Of a DNA stretch of 64,000 nucleotides, positions 44,374 to 52,553 are shown one piece after another (the stretch's first letter is position 1; every line of letters starts with the position of its first letter). The notes under the pieces were generated by a model. That model had not been told where the DNA came from and ran no database searches. It saw only the letters and a program-made list of their open reading frames with translations. The position numbers were made by a program, and so were the translations under genes. The DNA comes from Arenibacter palladensis (GTDB lineage: Bacteria; Bacteroidota; Bacteroidia; Flavobacteriales; Flavobacteriaceae), in NCBI RefSeq assembly GCF_900129275.1, contig NZ_FQUX01000005.1, positions 124,001 through 188,000 on the forward strand, written 5' to 3'.

Positions 44374-45345
44374 ATGCACACCTATACCAAAACAGACCCT
44401 TTAATTTGGACAGGACGCAAGTCTGGCCAACAGCTTTATCTTCATGAAAAGGTGATTTGCATTGATCTTAATTCCGAGCAAATCCCCAGCATAAATGGAC
44501 AGTCCTGGACAATATTGGGATATGCCTGCGATGAGGGTGTTAAAAGGAACGAAGGGAGAATTGGTGCAGCTTTGGGCCCAGATGCCATCCGTAAGCAGCT
44601 CGCCAAACTCCCAAACCACCTAACAGAAAACGTCTTGTTGCTGGATACGGGAACCGTAGATTGTAATGATGGGGATTTAAAAAAAACACAAACCGTATTG
44701 TCGCGTACAGTCACCCAATTGCTTAATCAAAACACTTTCCCCATACTTTTGGGAGGAGGTCATGACATTGCTTATGGCCATTATAACGGAATAAAAAAAT
44801 ATCTTGCCACGGAAGGCAATAATAAATCCATAGGCATTATTAATTTTGACGCCCATTTTGATTTACGAAGTAACCAAACCAATAATAATTCCGGCACGCC
44901 CTTCTACCAAATTGCACAGGACTGTAAACTGGAGCAATCAAATTTCCGATACATGTGTTTGGGAATCCGCGAGGATGCCAATAACAGTACCCTTTACGAT
45001 ACAGCAAAAGACCTAGGTGTCACATATGTTGAAAAAGCAAACTTCAACCTCCTTTATTTCGATGAAATAAAAGAGAAAATAGCGCAATTTACCAAGGAGG
45101 TGGATTATATCTACACCACGATAGATTTGGATGGATTTTCCTCGGCCTACGCACCTGGCGTTAGTGCCGCTTCCCCAATGGGTTTCTCGCCGGAAATAGT
45201 CTTGGAATGTTTGAAAATCATAATTGCATCAAAAAAAATGATCAGTCTGGACATCGCTGAAATGAACCCAACTTATGATATTGACCAACAAACGGCTAAA
45301 TTGGCCGCCTCCCTTGTTCATTTCGTAATTCACCAAAGCCAATAA
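44374..45345 (+). CDS. hutG: Formimidoylglutamase
   Basis: 323 residues of the arginase/ureohydrolase family with the complete Mn site: 'GGGHDIAYGHYNG', 'NFDAHFDLR' and 'TTIDLDGFSSAYAPGVSA', plus the C-terminal 'SLDIAEMNP'. It hydrolyses N-formimidoylglutamate to glutamate and formamide, the last step here. The distance of 4.8 kb from hutU, with three glycosylation-type genes between, is unusual. Agmatinase or arginase is possible from the fold alone; the hut context favours HutG. Confidence 0.88.
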   Translation: MHTYTKTDPLIWTGRKSGQQLYLHEKVICIDLNSEQIPSINGQSWTILGYACDEGVKRNEGRIGAALGPDAIRKQLAKLPNHLTENVLLLDTGTVDCNDGDLKKTQTVLSRTVTQLLNQNTFPILLGGGHDIAYGHYNGIKKYLATEGNNKSIGIINFDAHFDLRSNQTNNNSGTPFYQIAQDCKLEQSNFRYMCLGIREDANNSTLYDTAKDLGVTYVEKANFNLLYFDEIKEKIAQFTKEVDYIYTTIDLDGFSSAYAPGVSAASPMGFSPEIVLECLKIIIASKKMISLDIAEMNPTYDIDQQTAKLAASLVHFVIHQSQ

Positions 45346-45393
45346 TATCGTATGCCTGTATAGGCCATTTTTAATCCGAGCAACGAGAGAACT

Positions 45394-46551
45394 TTATTCC
45401 AACCAAGATTGAAAATACTTGCCATCGTCAACATCCAAGGCGGCCTTGGTAAGCTGCAAGGGCCTAAAGGTATCTATCATCACTGCCAATTCCTCGGTTT
45501 TGGATTTTCCAATACTGGCCTCATACGTACCCGGATGCGGACCATGGGGAATCCCCGCAGGATGTAGTGAAATATATCCTTTGTCTATATTCTTTCTGCT
45601 CATAAAATCACCATCCACATAATACAATACCTCGTCCGAATCTATGTTGGAATGATTGTAAGGGGCAGGTATGGATTGGGGATGATAGTCATATAAACGG
45701 GGCACAAAGGAGCAGACCACAAAGGCTGAAGTCTCAAAAGTCTGATGCACTGGAGGCGGTTGGTGAACCCGCCCGGTAATGGGCTCAAAATTATGTATGG
45801 AAAAGCCATAGGGATAATTATAACCATCCCATCCTACCACATCAAAAGGGTGGGAAGCATACACCAAATGGTGCAATTGACCTTGTTTTTTAACTTTAAT
45901 CATAAAATCGCCTATCTCATCATAGGTCTGTAGGTTCTGCGGCAATTTAAAATCGCGTTCGCAAAAAGGGGAATGCTCCAAATGCTGTCCAAACCAATTT
46001 CTATATCGCTTTGGGGTATAAATGGGATGATATGATTCCGCAATCAGCAATCTGTTCTCCTCGGTATCAAAAGTAATCTGGTAGATCATTCCGCGCGGAA
46101 TTACAAGATAATCCCCGTATTCAAATCTAATTTCTCCCAACATCGTTTTTAACACCCCCGTACCTTTGTGGACGAACAACAATTCATCCGCATCGGCATT
46201 TTTATAAAAATAATCCGTAAGGGATTTTTTGGGTGCCGCAAGCGAGATATGAACATCGGAATTGAACAACATTACACTTCTACTTTCCAAATAATCGTTC
46301 ATTGGCTTCACTTCAAAACCTTTCAACAATCTGGACTTGATATTATGGGACACCATGGCTTTGGGGGAAACATCGAAGGACTTCCCCACTTCCTTTACCA
46401 TCGTTGGTCTATGCAGGTGGTACATTAGAGATGACATACCATCAAAACCGATGGTTCCAAACAATTGCTCGTAATGCAGGCTTCCGTCCTGTTTCTTAAA
46501 AATAGTATGTCTTTTGGAGGGAATTTTACCTAATTTGTGATACAAGGGCAT
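45394..46551 (-). CDS. hmgA: Homogentisate 1,2-dioxygenase
   Basis: 385 residues, a shorter form of the cupin-fold homogentisate dioxygenase. Conserved pieces are 'YHLHRPT', 'PKAMVSHNIKSRLL', 'ADELLFVHKGTG', 'IPRGMIYQITF', 'GWDGYNYPY', and towards the end 'HSNIDSDEVLYYVDG' and 'HPAGIPHGPHPG', which carry the His/Glu iron ligands. It opens the ring of homogentisate in tyrosine breakdown. It faces hutG tail to tail (48 bp apart). No maleylacetoacetate isomerase or fumarylacetoacetase gene is in the window. Confidence 0.92.
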   Translation of the reverse strand: MPLYHKLGKIPSKRHTIFKKQDGSLHYEQLFGTIGFDGMSSLMYHLHRPTMVKEVGKSFDVSPKAMVSHNIKSRLLKGFEVKPMNDYLESRSVMLFNSDVHISLAAPKKSLTDYFYKNADADELLFVHKGTGVLKTMLGEIRFEYGDYLVIPRGMIYQITFDTEENRLLIAESYHPIYTPKRYRNWFGQHLEHSPFCERDFKLPQNLQTYDEIGDFMIKVKKQGQLHHLVYASHPFDVVGWDGYNYPYGFSIHNFEPITGRVHQPPPVHQTFETSAFVVCSFVPRLYDYHPQSIPAPYNHSNIDSDEVLYYVDGDFMSRKNIDKGYISLHPAGIPHGPHPGTYEASIGKSKTEELAVMIDTFRPLQLTKAALDVDDGKYFQSWLE

Positions 46552-46740
46552 AGCAATATCCTTATTAATGATTCCTATTTAAAAATACGATAAAATAAGG
46601 AGTATCTGAAATATCGCGGTTCAATTATAATGATGCAATGGTGGGATTTTCATAGTTTTTTAATCCCTAGCCATTATAACAATATACCGAGAAGAGGATT
46701 TGAGCAAATAAAATAAAACCCTTAAAACGTTAATTTCTAG
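46552..46740. other. Intergenic stretch upstream of hmgA, nothing recognised
   Basis: AT-rich leader region of hmgA with no ORF, no shared repeat and no clear palindrome. A regulator site is not visible. The next part (46752 onward) holds the candidate small RNA. Confidence 0.5.
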
Positions 46741-46751
46741 GCAATACAAAC

Positions 46752-46866
46752 AAAAAAAGCCTCCCAAAATGGAAAGCCTTTCATCGGCGCTTGTCGTTCC
46801 AAATTTACATCCGGAAAAATCGACAAATACAACCTTGCCTCAATTTGCATTGAGACACAACACAAC
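46752..46866 (-). ncRNA. Candidate small RNA with own promoter and terminator
   Basis: Minus-strand unit of about 115 nt. A perfect -7 element TATCTTTG lies at 46878-46871. Hairpin 1 (46857-46836) has a 9-bp stem TGTCTCAAT/ATTGAGGCA with one G-U pair and a GCAA tetraloop. Hairpin 2 (46826-46791) has ends TTGTCG/CGACAA and inner TTCC/GGAA. Hairpin 3 (about 46781-46756) has pairs GGCTTTCC/GGGAGGCT with G-U wobbles and is followed by seven T residues, a terminator. No ORF is present. The size and setting fit an independent small RNA; I cannot assign it to a known family such as 6S without a covariance search. A T-rich -33 match is weak. Confidence 0.6.
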
Positions 46867-46951
46867 TTGGCAAAGATAGTAAAGGTTTTTAGATTTTCAT
46901 TGTTTGGACAAGCTTATTTGGACAATCCCTTCAGCTCGCAGATTAGATTGC

Positions 46952-47656
46952 TTAGAGTACAAAATTAAATCCTGATTCTTCCAATTTTTTGTACTTGTCA
47001 TAATCGAACCTATACAAAAAGGCGCCTTTTTTTGAGGTAGATTTATCTTTCTCGTTCAATTTAATGAGCAAATCGAAGGATAATAGTTTCTTTCTAAAAT
47101 TACGGTCATCCAATTTTGTCTGATGTATGGCCTCATACAATGACTGAAGCTGCGGAATGGTAAATTTTTCAGGAAGAAGCTCAAATCCAATAGGCTTGTG
47201 CGTAGTTTTCTGCCTTAGTCGGTCCAAAGCATCGGCAATCATAGTATTATGATCAAGTACCAAGTGGGGAACATCTTCCAGAGCAAACCATTTGGCGCCA
47301 TGCAATTCTACCTGTTCCCTATCGTAGTCATTAATTCTGATCAATGCATATTGGGCAATGGAAATACATCTTGCACCGGAATCCCTGTCCACATCGCTAT
47401 ACGCCTTAAGTTCTTCCAAAAAAATATTCTCCAGGCCCGTAAACTGTAAAAGAACACGGCGGGCAGCATCCGGAACACTCTCCTCTTCATTTACAAAACT
47501 GCCAATCAGGGACCACTCGCCCTTAAAAGGATCTATTCTCCTTCTAAAGACCAAGAGCTTCAAAATGCCCTCATCAAAACCAAAAACAATACAGTCTGTT
47601 GCCACCAGTATTTTGGGCTGCTCAATATAAGGTAGATAATTCTCCAAGGCCTTCAT
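46952..47656 (-). CDS. Nudix-like (NrtR/AraR-type) transcriptional regulator
   Basis: 234 residues: an N-terminal Nudix domain (about 15-150) and a C-terminal winged helix (about 160-234, 'LLPEKFTIPQLQSLYEAIHQ', 'DDRNFRKKLLSFDLLIKL'). The Nudix box reads 'GSFVNEEESVPDAARRVLLQ': the REUxEE core is RRVLLQ, so the hydrolytic Glu residues are lost. This is the state seen in NrtR-family regulators that sense a ligand without cleaving it. Which pathway it controls (NAD, sugar or other) is not visible. It is alone on the minus strand, upstream of the candidate small RNA. Confidence 0.82.
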   Translation of the reverse strand: MKALENYLPYIEQPKILVATDCIVFGFDEGILKLLVFRRRIDPFKGEWSLIGSFVNEEESVPDAARRVLLQFTGLENIFLEELKAYSDVDRDSGARCISIAQYALIRINDYDREQVELHGAKWFALEDVPHLVLDHNTMIADALDRLRQKTTHKPIGFELLPEKFTIPQLQSLYEAIHQTKLDDRNFRKKLLSFDLLIKLNEKDKSTSKKGAFLYRFDYDKYKKLEESGFNFVL

Positions 47657-47871
47657 TTAAACTATAATGTACTAAAATATCAAAAATAAATTTCAAATCA
47701 TTAATCGCCTCGATTTTAAAACCCTAAACCTTATCATAAAACCCAGAAATAGATATCCATGACCAATTCAACTTATAATTTTTCATCCAAATACCAAAAA
47801 TAGCCCCGTACACATTTAGCAGTCATTTAACATTAAACTTTTTTGATTTTCAATAACTTGTAATAAAAAAG

Positions 47872-48099
47872 ATGAAAAATACAGCTATGTTCTGGGTAGT
47901 CGCAACAACCTTGGTCCTAATTTCCTTGACCATAATGGCAACTATGAACTTTCCTTTTAATTGGGTTTTTTACATTACGGTCATTGGACAAATAATGCTC
48001 GTATATATGGTGTTCAAAGTGCTTACGGACAACTATACCACAGACAAGACCTTTAAGGACTTCTATGAGGATTATCCGTTAAGTGGTGAAATTAATTAG
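47872..48099 (+). CDS. Small two-helix membrane protein of unknown function
   Basis: 75 residues: two membrane helices (about 7-25 and 31-52) and a short acidic tail ('FKDFYEDYPLSGEIN'). I do not recognise a family. It overlaps the tail of the convergent usp gene by 8 bp. A clean start 'MKNTAMFWVVATTLVLISLT' and two plausible helices support coding, but its short length leaves some doubt. Confidence 0.6.
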   Translation: MKNTAMFWVVATTLVLISLTIMATMNFPFNWVFYITVIGQIMLVYMVFKVLTDNYTTDKTFKDFYEDYPLSGEIN

Positions 48100-48994
48100 A
48101 GGCCGAAATTTCCTTTCGGTTTTTGTTATTAGGAGGAGTTCCCATACCTAATTCCGGTATTACCAATAGGGGTATTTGGGTGTGAAAAGCCAATCGTTTA
48201 ATAACAGGTTCACGTGTCATTTTTTCCATATAACTATGCTGATAATTGAGCATGGCCAACAAATGGATGTCCAATTCGTTTGCAAACACCTCCAAGGTCT
48301 GTGAAACCGAATTCAATTCTGAAACCGTATGCACGTAATGCTCTACCTCACCTATGTACTTTCTAAGCATATTAAGGTTGAACTGTTGTACTTCTGTAAG
48401 CGATTTAATCTCGTATTGCACATGGACTATCCTAATGGCCGCTTTAAAGGATTTTGCCATTTCCAATAGGGGTCTTAATTCTGAAGTTGTATAAAACCTA
48501 TTAAAATCTGTTGCAAATGCTATTTCGGAAGGAGTCTTAAATTTAAAATGTTGTGGTATGGCCAGTACGGGGCAGTTCTTTATAGATTTTATAATTCTTA
48601 CGGTATTGCTCCCCATGAAAACTTCCTCCAAACCGGAAGCGCCTTTTGTTCCCGTAATTACCAAACCAATTTGATGGGTCTCAATAATGTTCTTTATTTC
48701 ATCTACCAATAGACTAAAGGAAGAGATCGTAATAAACTTATGTTTAGGATTATGATACTTTTCCTGAATCTTGGCCAGGAGTTGCTCCAAACCTTTTTCG
48801 GAATTAGTCTTTACTACATCCTCACAGGCTTTGCCACCGGCGCCTGTAGCCATAAACCTACTATGTGCAATGGTAGGCGTATATGTATTCAAAATATAAA
48901 ACTCGCACTCCTCATGCTTATAAAGGGAAATTGCATATTTGGTTGCATTCCAAGCATTGGGAGAAAAATCTGTAGGTAACAATATCTTTTTCAA
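48092..48994 (-). CDS. Universal stress protein with two Usp domains
   Basis: 300 residues with two Usp folds (about 1-145 and 150-280). The first has 'KILLPTDFSPNAWNATKYA' and 'LVITGTKGASGLEEVFMGSN', the ATP-loop type G-x2-G-x9-G(S/T). The second ('AFATDFNRF' ... 'LLAMLNYQHSYMEK') lacks a clear ATP loop. A perfect FNR-like box lies 81 bp upstream, so induction at low oxygen is likely; Usp proteins are frequent members of such regulons. The exact role is unknown. Confidence 0.9.
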   Translation of the reverse strand: MKKILLPTDFSPNAWNATKYAISLYKHEECEFYILNTYTPTIAHSRFMATGAGGKACEDVVKTNSEKGLEQLLAKIQEKYHNPKHKFITISSFSLLVDEIKNIIETHQIGLVITGTKGASGLEEVFMGSNTVRIIKSIKNCPVLAIPQHFKFKTPSEIAFATDFNRFYTTSELRPLLEMAKSFKAAIRIVHVQYEIKSLTEVQQFNLNMLRKYIGEVEHYVHTVSELNSVSQTLEVFANELDIHLLAMLNYQHSYMEKMTREPVIKRLAFHTQIPLLVIPELGMGTPPNNKNRKEISASN

Positions 48995-49043
48995 ACTATT
49001 TTATATTTTATTAAAACCTTGGTTAGAGGTTAAAACCATGGGG

Positions 49044-49086
49044 TAAAATTATGGGAAGTGCAAAACCTGAACTATGATATTTATCA
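49044..49086 (-). promoter_or_regulatory. FNR-like box and promoter of the usp gene
   Basis: TGAT-ATTT-ATCA (49075-49086) is a perfect FNR-type palindrome. On the minus strand TAATTTTA (49051-49044, five of six fixed -7 bases) starts 29.5 bp from its centre. The predicted leader is about 44 nt. Confidence 0.7.
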
Positions 49087-49250
49087 GCTTTTTGGATTGA
49101 CCTACCAACGCATAAGAGCTTCGATAGTTGCCCATTAGGGATAGTAATTCTCTCTAATTATGTACAAAAAAAATGAATAATATAATGGGAAGAGATAAAT
49201 GGGGAATTAAGGCAGCAAGTATGGCCCGCTGATATAGGCAAGGATAAAAA

Positions 49251-49937
49251 TTAGCCTCCTTTTGCCACTTCATCAAGGGCCTTTCTATCCGCAATGGCCA
49301 CTTTTTTTCCAGAAGCTTTTATCAACCCCTGTTTTTTGAAATCTGAAATAATTCTAATGGCAGATTCTGTAGCCGTACCAACTACATTGGCTATATCTTC
49401 CCGGGATAGCGTTAAAGCCAAATAGCCGTTCTTATCCTTTCCAAAATTTTCCTCTAAATATATAAAAGCCTCCGCAATTCTCTGCTTTACTGTTTTTTGC
49501 GACATATTTACGATAACATCATCGGCTTCCTTTAAATCGTGGGCTATATGTCTTAATACTTCCACAGCAAAATTGGGATTACTGTTAAGGCTATCCATAA
49601 TGGCATCCTTGGGAATAAAACATACCTCCATATCATTAACCGCAATTGCACTTAGGTTGGCCACTTCTTCGGTAATTACGGAACGCTGTCCCAGAACTGC
49701 ACCTTGAGTTGCCAGTTTCACTATTTGATCCTTCCCGTTTGGACTTAATTTGGACAACTTGGAGACTCCATCCCTAACACAGAAAACACCATTTAGCTTG
49801 TCTCCTTCGCCAAAAATAGTTTCACCTTTTTTTACTAATTTGGTAGTTTTGGTGTCTGAAACCCTTTTCAATTCTTCCTTGCTCATTGCACGTAAGGAAT
49901 TAAATTGACGAATAATACAATTTTCACATCTGCCCAT
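49251..49937 (-). CDS. Crp/Fnr-family transcriptional regulator
   Basis: About 228 residues from the ATG at 49937 ('MGRCENCIIRQFNSLRAMSK'); the earlier in-frame ATG at 49997 lies inside the FNR-like box and is rejected. A cyclic-nucleotide-binding fold (about 30-130, 'VKKGETIFGEGDKLNGVFCV') and a C-terminal helix-turn-helix ('LSREDIANVVGTATESAIRI') are clear. The N-terminal CENC pair is typical of flavobacterial Fnr-like proteins; it is fewer Cys than in E. coli FNR, so the type of sensor (iron-sulfur, haem or redox) is open. It is divergent from the CcoI-type ATPase gene across a shared box, and probably controls the four boxes in this window. Confidence 0.9.
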   Translation of the reverse strand: MGRCENCIIRQFNSLRAMSKEELKRVSDTKTTKLVKKGETIFGEGDKLNGVFCVRDGVSKLSKLSPNGKDQIVKLATQGAVLGQRSVITEEVANLSAIAVNDMEVCFIPKDAIMDSLNSNPNFAVEVLRHIAHDLKEADDVIVNMSQKTVKQRIAEAFIYLEENFGKDKNGYLALTLSREDIANVVGTATESAIRIISDFKKQGLIKASGKKVAIADRKALDEVAKGG

Positions 49938-49960
49938 AACTAAAAAATTACCTGATACGA

Positions 49961-50034
49961 CAAATTTAAAGGTTATTAACAGAGCAAAAACTGACAATTA
50001 TCATGTTTATAAATGGCAATCATGAGCATCTTTG
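49961..50034. promoter_or_regulatory. Shared FNR-like box with divergent promoters
   Basis: TGAC-AATT-ATCA (49992-50003) lies between the regulator gene and the copper ATPase gene. Towards crp a perfect -7 TAAATTTG is at 49968-49961; towards the ATPase CATCTTTG is at 50027-50034. Both begin 29.5 bp from the box centre, so one box serves two mirror-image promoters. Confidence 0.72.
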
Positions 50035-50059
50035 CATGCAGGTATTAAGCAAATAATCT

Positions 50060-52438
50060 ATGGATAAGGCAACGTGCTATCATTGTGGTGACGATTGCGG
50101 GAACAATCCCATAAATCATAATGACAAAAATTTTTGTTGTAATGGATGTAAAACCGTTTATGAGATTTTCTCCAACAACGACCTATCCTACTATTATGAC
50201 CTACAGTCTGCCGCGGGTGCCTCGCCTAAGGAAGTGGAAGGCAAATATGACTTTCTAGAATCCCAAAACATTGTAGAAAAACTCATTGAGTTTAACGATA
50301 ACGGCACCCAAATAATAAATCTATACATTCCCCATATTCATTGTAGTTCCTGTATTTGGATATTGGAAAACCTGAACAAACTAAACAAGGGCATAAACAG
50401 TTCCCAAGTAGACTTTCCCAAAAAGACCGTTCGGGTCACCTTTAATTCCGATAAGGTTTCACTGAAGGAGCTGGTAATACTAATGTCGAGAATTGGCTAT
50501 GAACCTTATATTTCCTTGGATGATTACGATAAGACCAAAAAAGGAACAGACCGCAGTTTGTCCTATAAATTGGGGATTGCCGGCTTTGCCTTCGGAAATG
50601 TCATGTTTCTTTCCTTCCCTGAATATTTTGAGGTAGGGGAATTTTGGCTGGAACAATTTAAAGGGGTTTTTAGATGGCTTATGTTTGCCTTTTCCTTGCC
50701 AGTGGTTTTCTACGCGGCCCAAGATTATTTTATATCGGCTTACAAGGGACTAAGATCTAAATTCTTAAATATTGACATCCCAATTGCACTGGGAATTTTG
50801 GTTTTATTCCTTCGAAGCACCGCAGAAATCATTTTCGATTGGGGATCGGGTTTTTTCGACAGCCTTACGGGACTGGTTTTCTTTTTACTTCTTGGTAAAT
50901 TTTTTCAACAAAAAACATATTCCTATTTGTCTTTTGAACGGGATTATAAATCCTACTTCCCTATTGCCGTTACCAGAATAACAAGTGAAAACACGGAAGA
51001 GAACACTCAAGTATACGATATTAAAGCCGGAGACAGACTCCTTATAAGAAATGGGGAACTAATTCCTGTTGATGCCATTCTGATCAACGGAAATGCCAAG
51101 ATCGACTACAGCTTTGTAACCGGTGAATCGGAACCGGTGGACAAAATATCTGGAGACAAAGTTTATGCAGGGGGAAGACAGATCAGTAGTGCCATAGAAA
51201 TTGAAGCTATAAAATCCGTTTCCCAAAGTTATCTTACGCAACTTTGGAGCAATGCCGTTTTCCAACAAGACAAATCGGGCAGCTTCCAAACCTTAACGGA
51301 CAGTATTGGCAAAAGGTTTACCATTGCCGTACTGACCATCGCTTTCGTCTCCGCCATAATATGGTTGATAATAGACCCAAGTAAAACGATAAATGTCTTT
51401 ACCGCCGTGCTTATAATTGCTTGCCCATGCGCAATTGCCTTGGCAGCCCCTTTTACCTTGGGCAATATGTTGCGAATTTTCGGCCGCCACGGCTTTTACC
51501 TAAGAGACACCCAGACCATAGAACAATTGGCTCAGATAGATACCGCCATATTCGATAAAACAGGTACCATTACCACGGCCGAAAAGGGAAATGTCTACTA
51601 TGAAGGCTTGGAATTGACAAGTGAAGAAGAGTCTTTGCTGAAAAACACCTTACGCTCCTCCAATCACCCATTGAGCAGAAAGCTTTATGATATGTTGGCA
51701 GAACAAAACATAGTACCGTTAGAGGAATACGAGGAATATTTGGGCCAGGGAATCAAAGGTTCAACCGTAACGGACAGTGTAAAAATTGGCTCTGCCGCCT
51801 TTGTAGGCAACACCAACATAAACAATAAGGACAGTACCTCTGTCCACTTAAGTTCCAACGACGAATATAAGGGCTGTTTTATTTTTCAGAACCAATACCG
51901 GGACGGGGTAGGTGAAACCTTTAAAACAATGTCGAGAGACCTGGAATTGGCAATACTTTCAGGGGATAACGCCGGGGAGAGAGCCAACCTTACCAAGTTA
52001 TTGCCCGAGGGAACACCACTATATTTTAATCAAAAACCGGACAACAAACTCCAATTTATAAAGTCGCTCCAGGACCAAAACAAAAAGGTAATGATGGTAG
52101 GGGACGGACTAAATGATGCGGGAGCTCTGGCACAAAGCAATGTGGGCATAGCCATTTCAGAAAACGTAAATGTTTTTTCACCTGCCTGTGACGGCATCCT
52201 GGACGCTAAAAATTTCAAATCCCTATACCAGTATATTCTAGCCTCAAGAAAAGCCATTAAGATCATAAAGCTAAGTTTCATACTTTCCTTGATGTACAAC
52301 CTAGTAGGCTTGTACTTTGCGGTAACGGGACAATTACAGCCGGTTATCGCCGCTATTCTAATGCCATTAAGCTCTATCAGTATTGTGATATTCACTACTG
52401 TAGCTACAAACCTTTTGGGTAGAAAACTAAGGCAGTAA
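50060..52438 (+). CDS. ccoI: CcoI/FixI-type copper P-type ATPase
   Basis: 792 residues. An N-terminal Cys-rich metal-binding region ('CYHCGDDC', 'FCCNGC', residues 6-30) is followed by an HMA domain with CSSC (95-98), membrane helices, the transmembrane CPC motif (455-457, 'CPCAIALAAP'), the phosphorylation motif 'DKTGTIT' (Asp499) and the hinge 'GDGLNDAGAL'. This domain set is that of CcoI/FixI, which supplies copper for cbb3 oxidase assembly; the cbb3 operon lies 3 kb downstream. It has its own FNR-like box. A bidirectional terminator follows. Confidence 0.93.
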   Translation: MDKATCYHCGDDCGNNPINHNDKNFCCNGCKTVYEIFSNNDLSYYYDLQSAAGASPKEVEGKYDFLESQNIVEKLIEFNDNGTQIINLYIPHIHCSSCIWILENLNKLNKGINSSQVDFPKKTVRVTFNSDKVSLKELVILMSRIGYEPYISLDDYDKTKKGTDRSLSYKLGIAGFAFGNVMFLSFPEYFEVGEFWLEQFKGVFRWLMFAFSLPVVFYAAQDYFISAYKGLRSKFLNIDIPIALGILVLFLRSTAEIIFDWGSGFFDSLTGLVFFLLLGKFFQQKTYSYLSFERDYKSYFPIAVTRITSENTEENTQVYDIKAGDRLLIRNGELIPVDAILINGNAKIDYSFVTGESEPVDKISGDKVYAGGRQISSAIEIEAIKSVSQSYLTQLWSNAVFQQDKSGSFQTLTDSIGKRFTIAVLTIAFVSAIIWLIIDPSKTINVFTAVLIIACPCAIALAAPFTLGNMLRIFGRHGFYLRDTQTIEQLAQIDTAIFDKTGTITTAEKGNVYYEGLELTSEEESLLKNTLRSSNHPLSRKLYDMLAEQNIVPLEEYEEYLGQGIKGSTVTDSVKIGSAAFVGNTNINNKDSTSVHLSSNDEYKGCFIFQNQYRDGVGETFKTMSRDLELAILSGDNAGERANLTKLLPEGTPLYFNQKPDNKLQFIKSLQDQNKKVMMVGDGLNDAGALAQSNVGIAISENVNVFSPACDGILDAKNFKSLYQYILASRKAIKIIKLSFILSLMYNLVGLYFAVTGQLQPVIAAILMPLSSISIVIFTTVATNLLGRKLRQ

Positions 52439-52485
52439 TAATTATCCGAAAAATAAATTTTGGAATTGGAAATAACCTAATAATT

Positions 52486-52519
52486 AAAAGGGCAACTGTT
52501 TTGGAACAGTTGCCCTTTT
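52486..52519. terminator. Bidirectional terminator
   Basis: A perfect 15-bp stem AAAAGGGCAACTGTT/AACAGTTGCCCTTTT with a TTGG loop lies between convergent genes: the copper ATPase (plus) and the PVC-type cytochrome gene (minus). A/T runs at both ends allow termination on both strands. Confidence 0.88.
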
Positions 52520-52553
52520 CTTGTGTAATAACTAATATTTTAAGTCCCTTCCC

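Noticed and set aside
47872..47880. FNR-like site before the small membrane protein (TTGATTTTCAA near 47849)
   Set aside because: The half-sites are separated by three bases, not four, and the pattern does not match TGAY-N4-RTCA.
49938..49997. Longer N-terminus for the Crp/Fnr regulator
   Set aside because: The upstream ATG lies within the FNR-like box and precedes the likely transcription start; the CENC start at 49937 fits the family.
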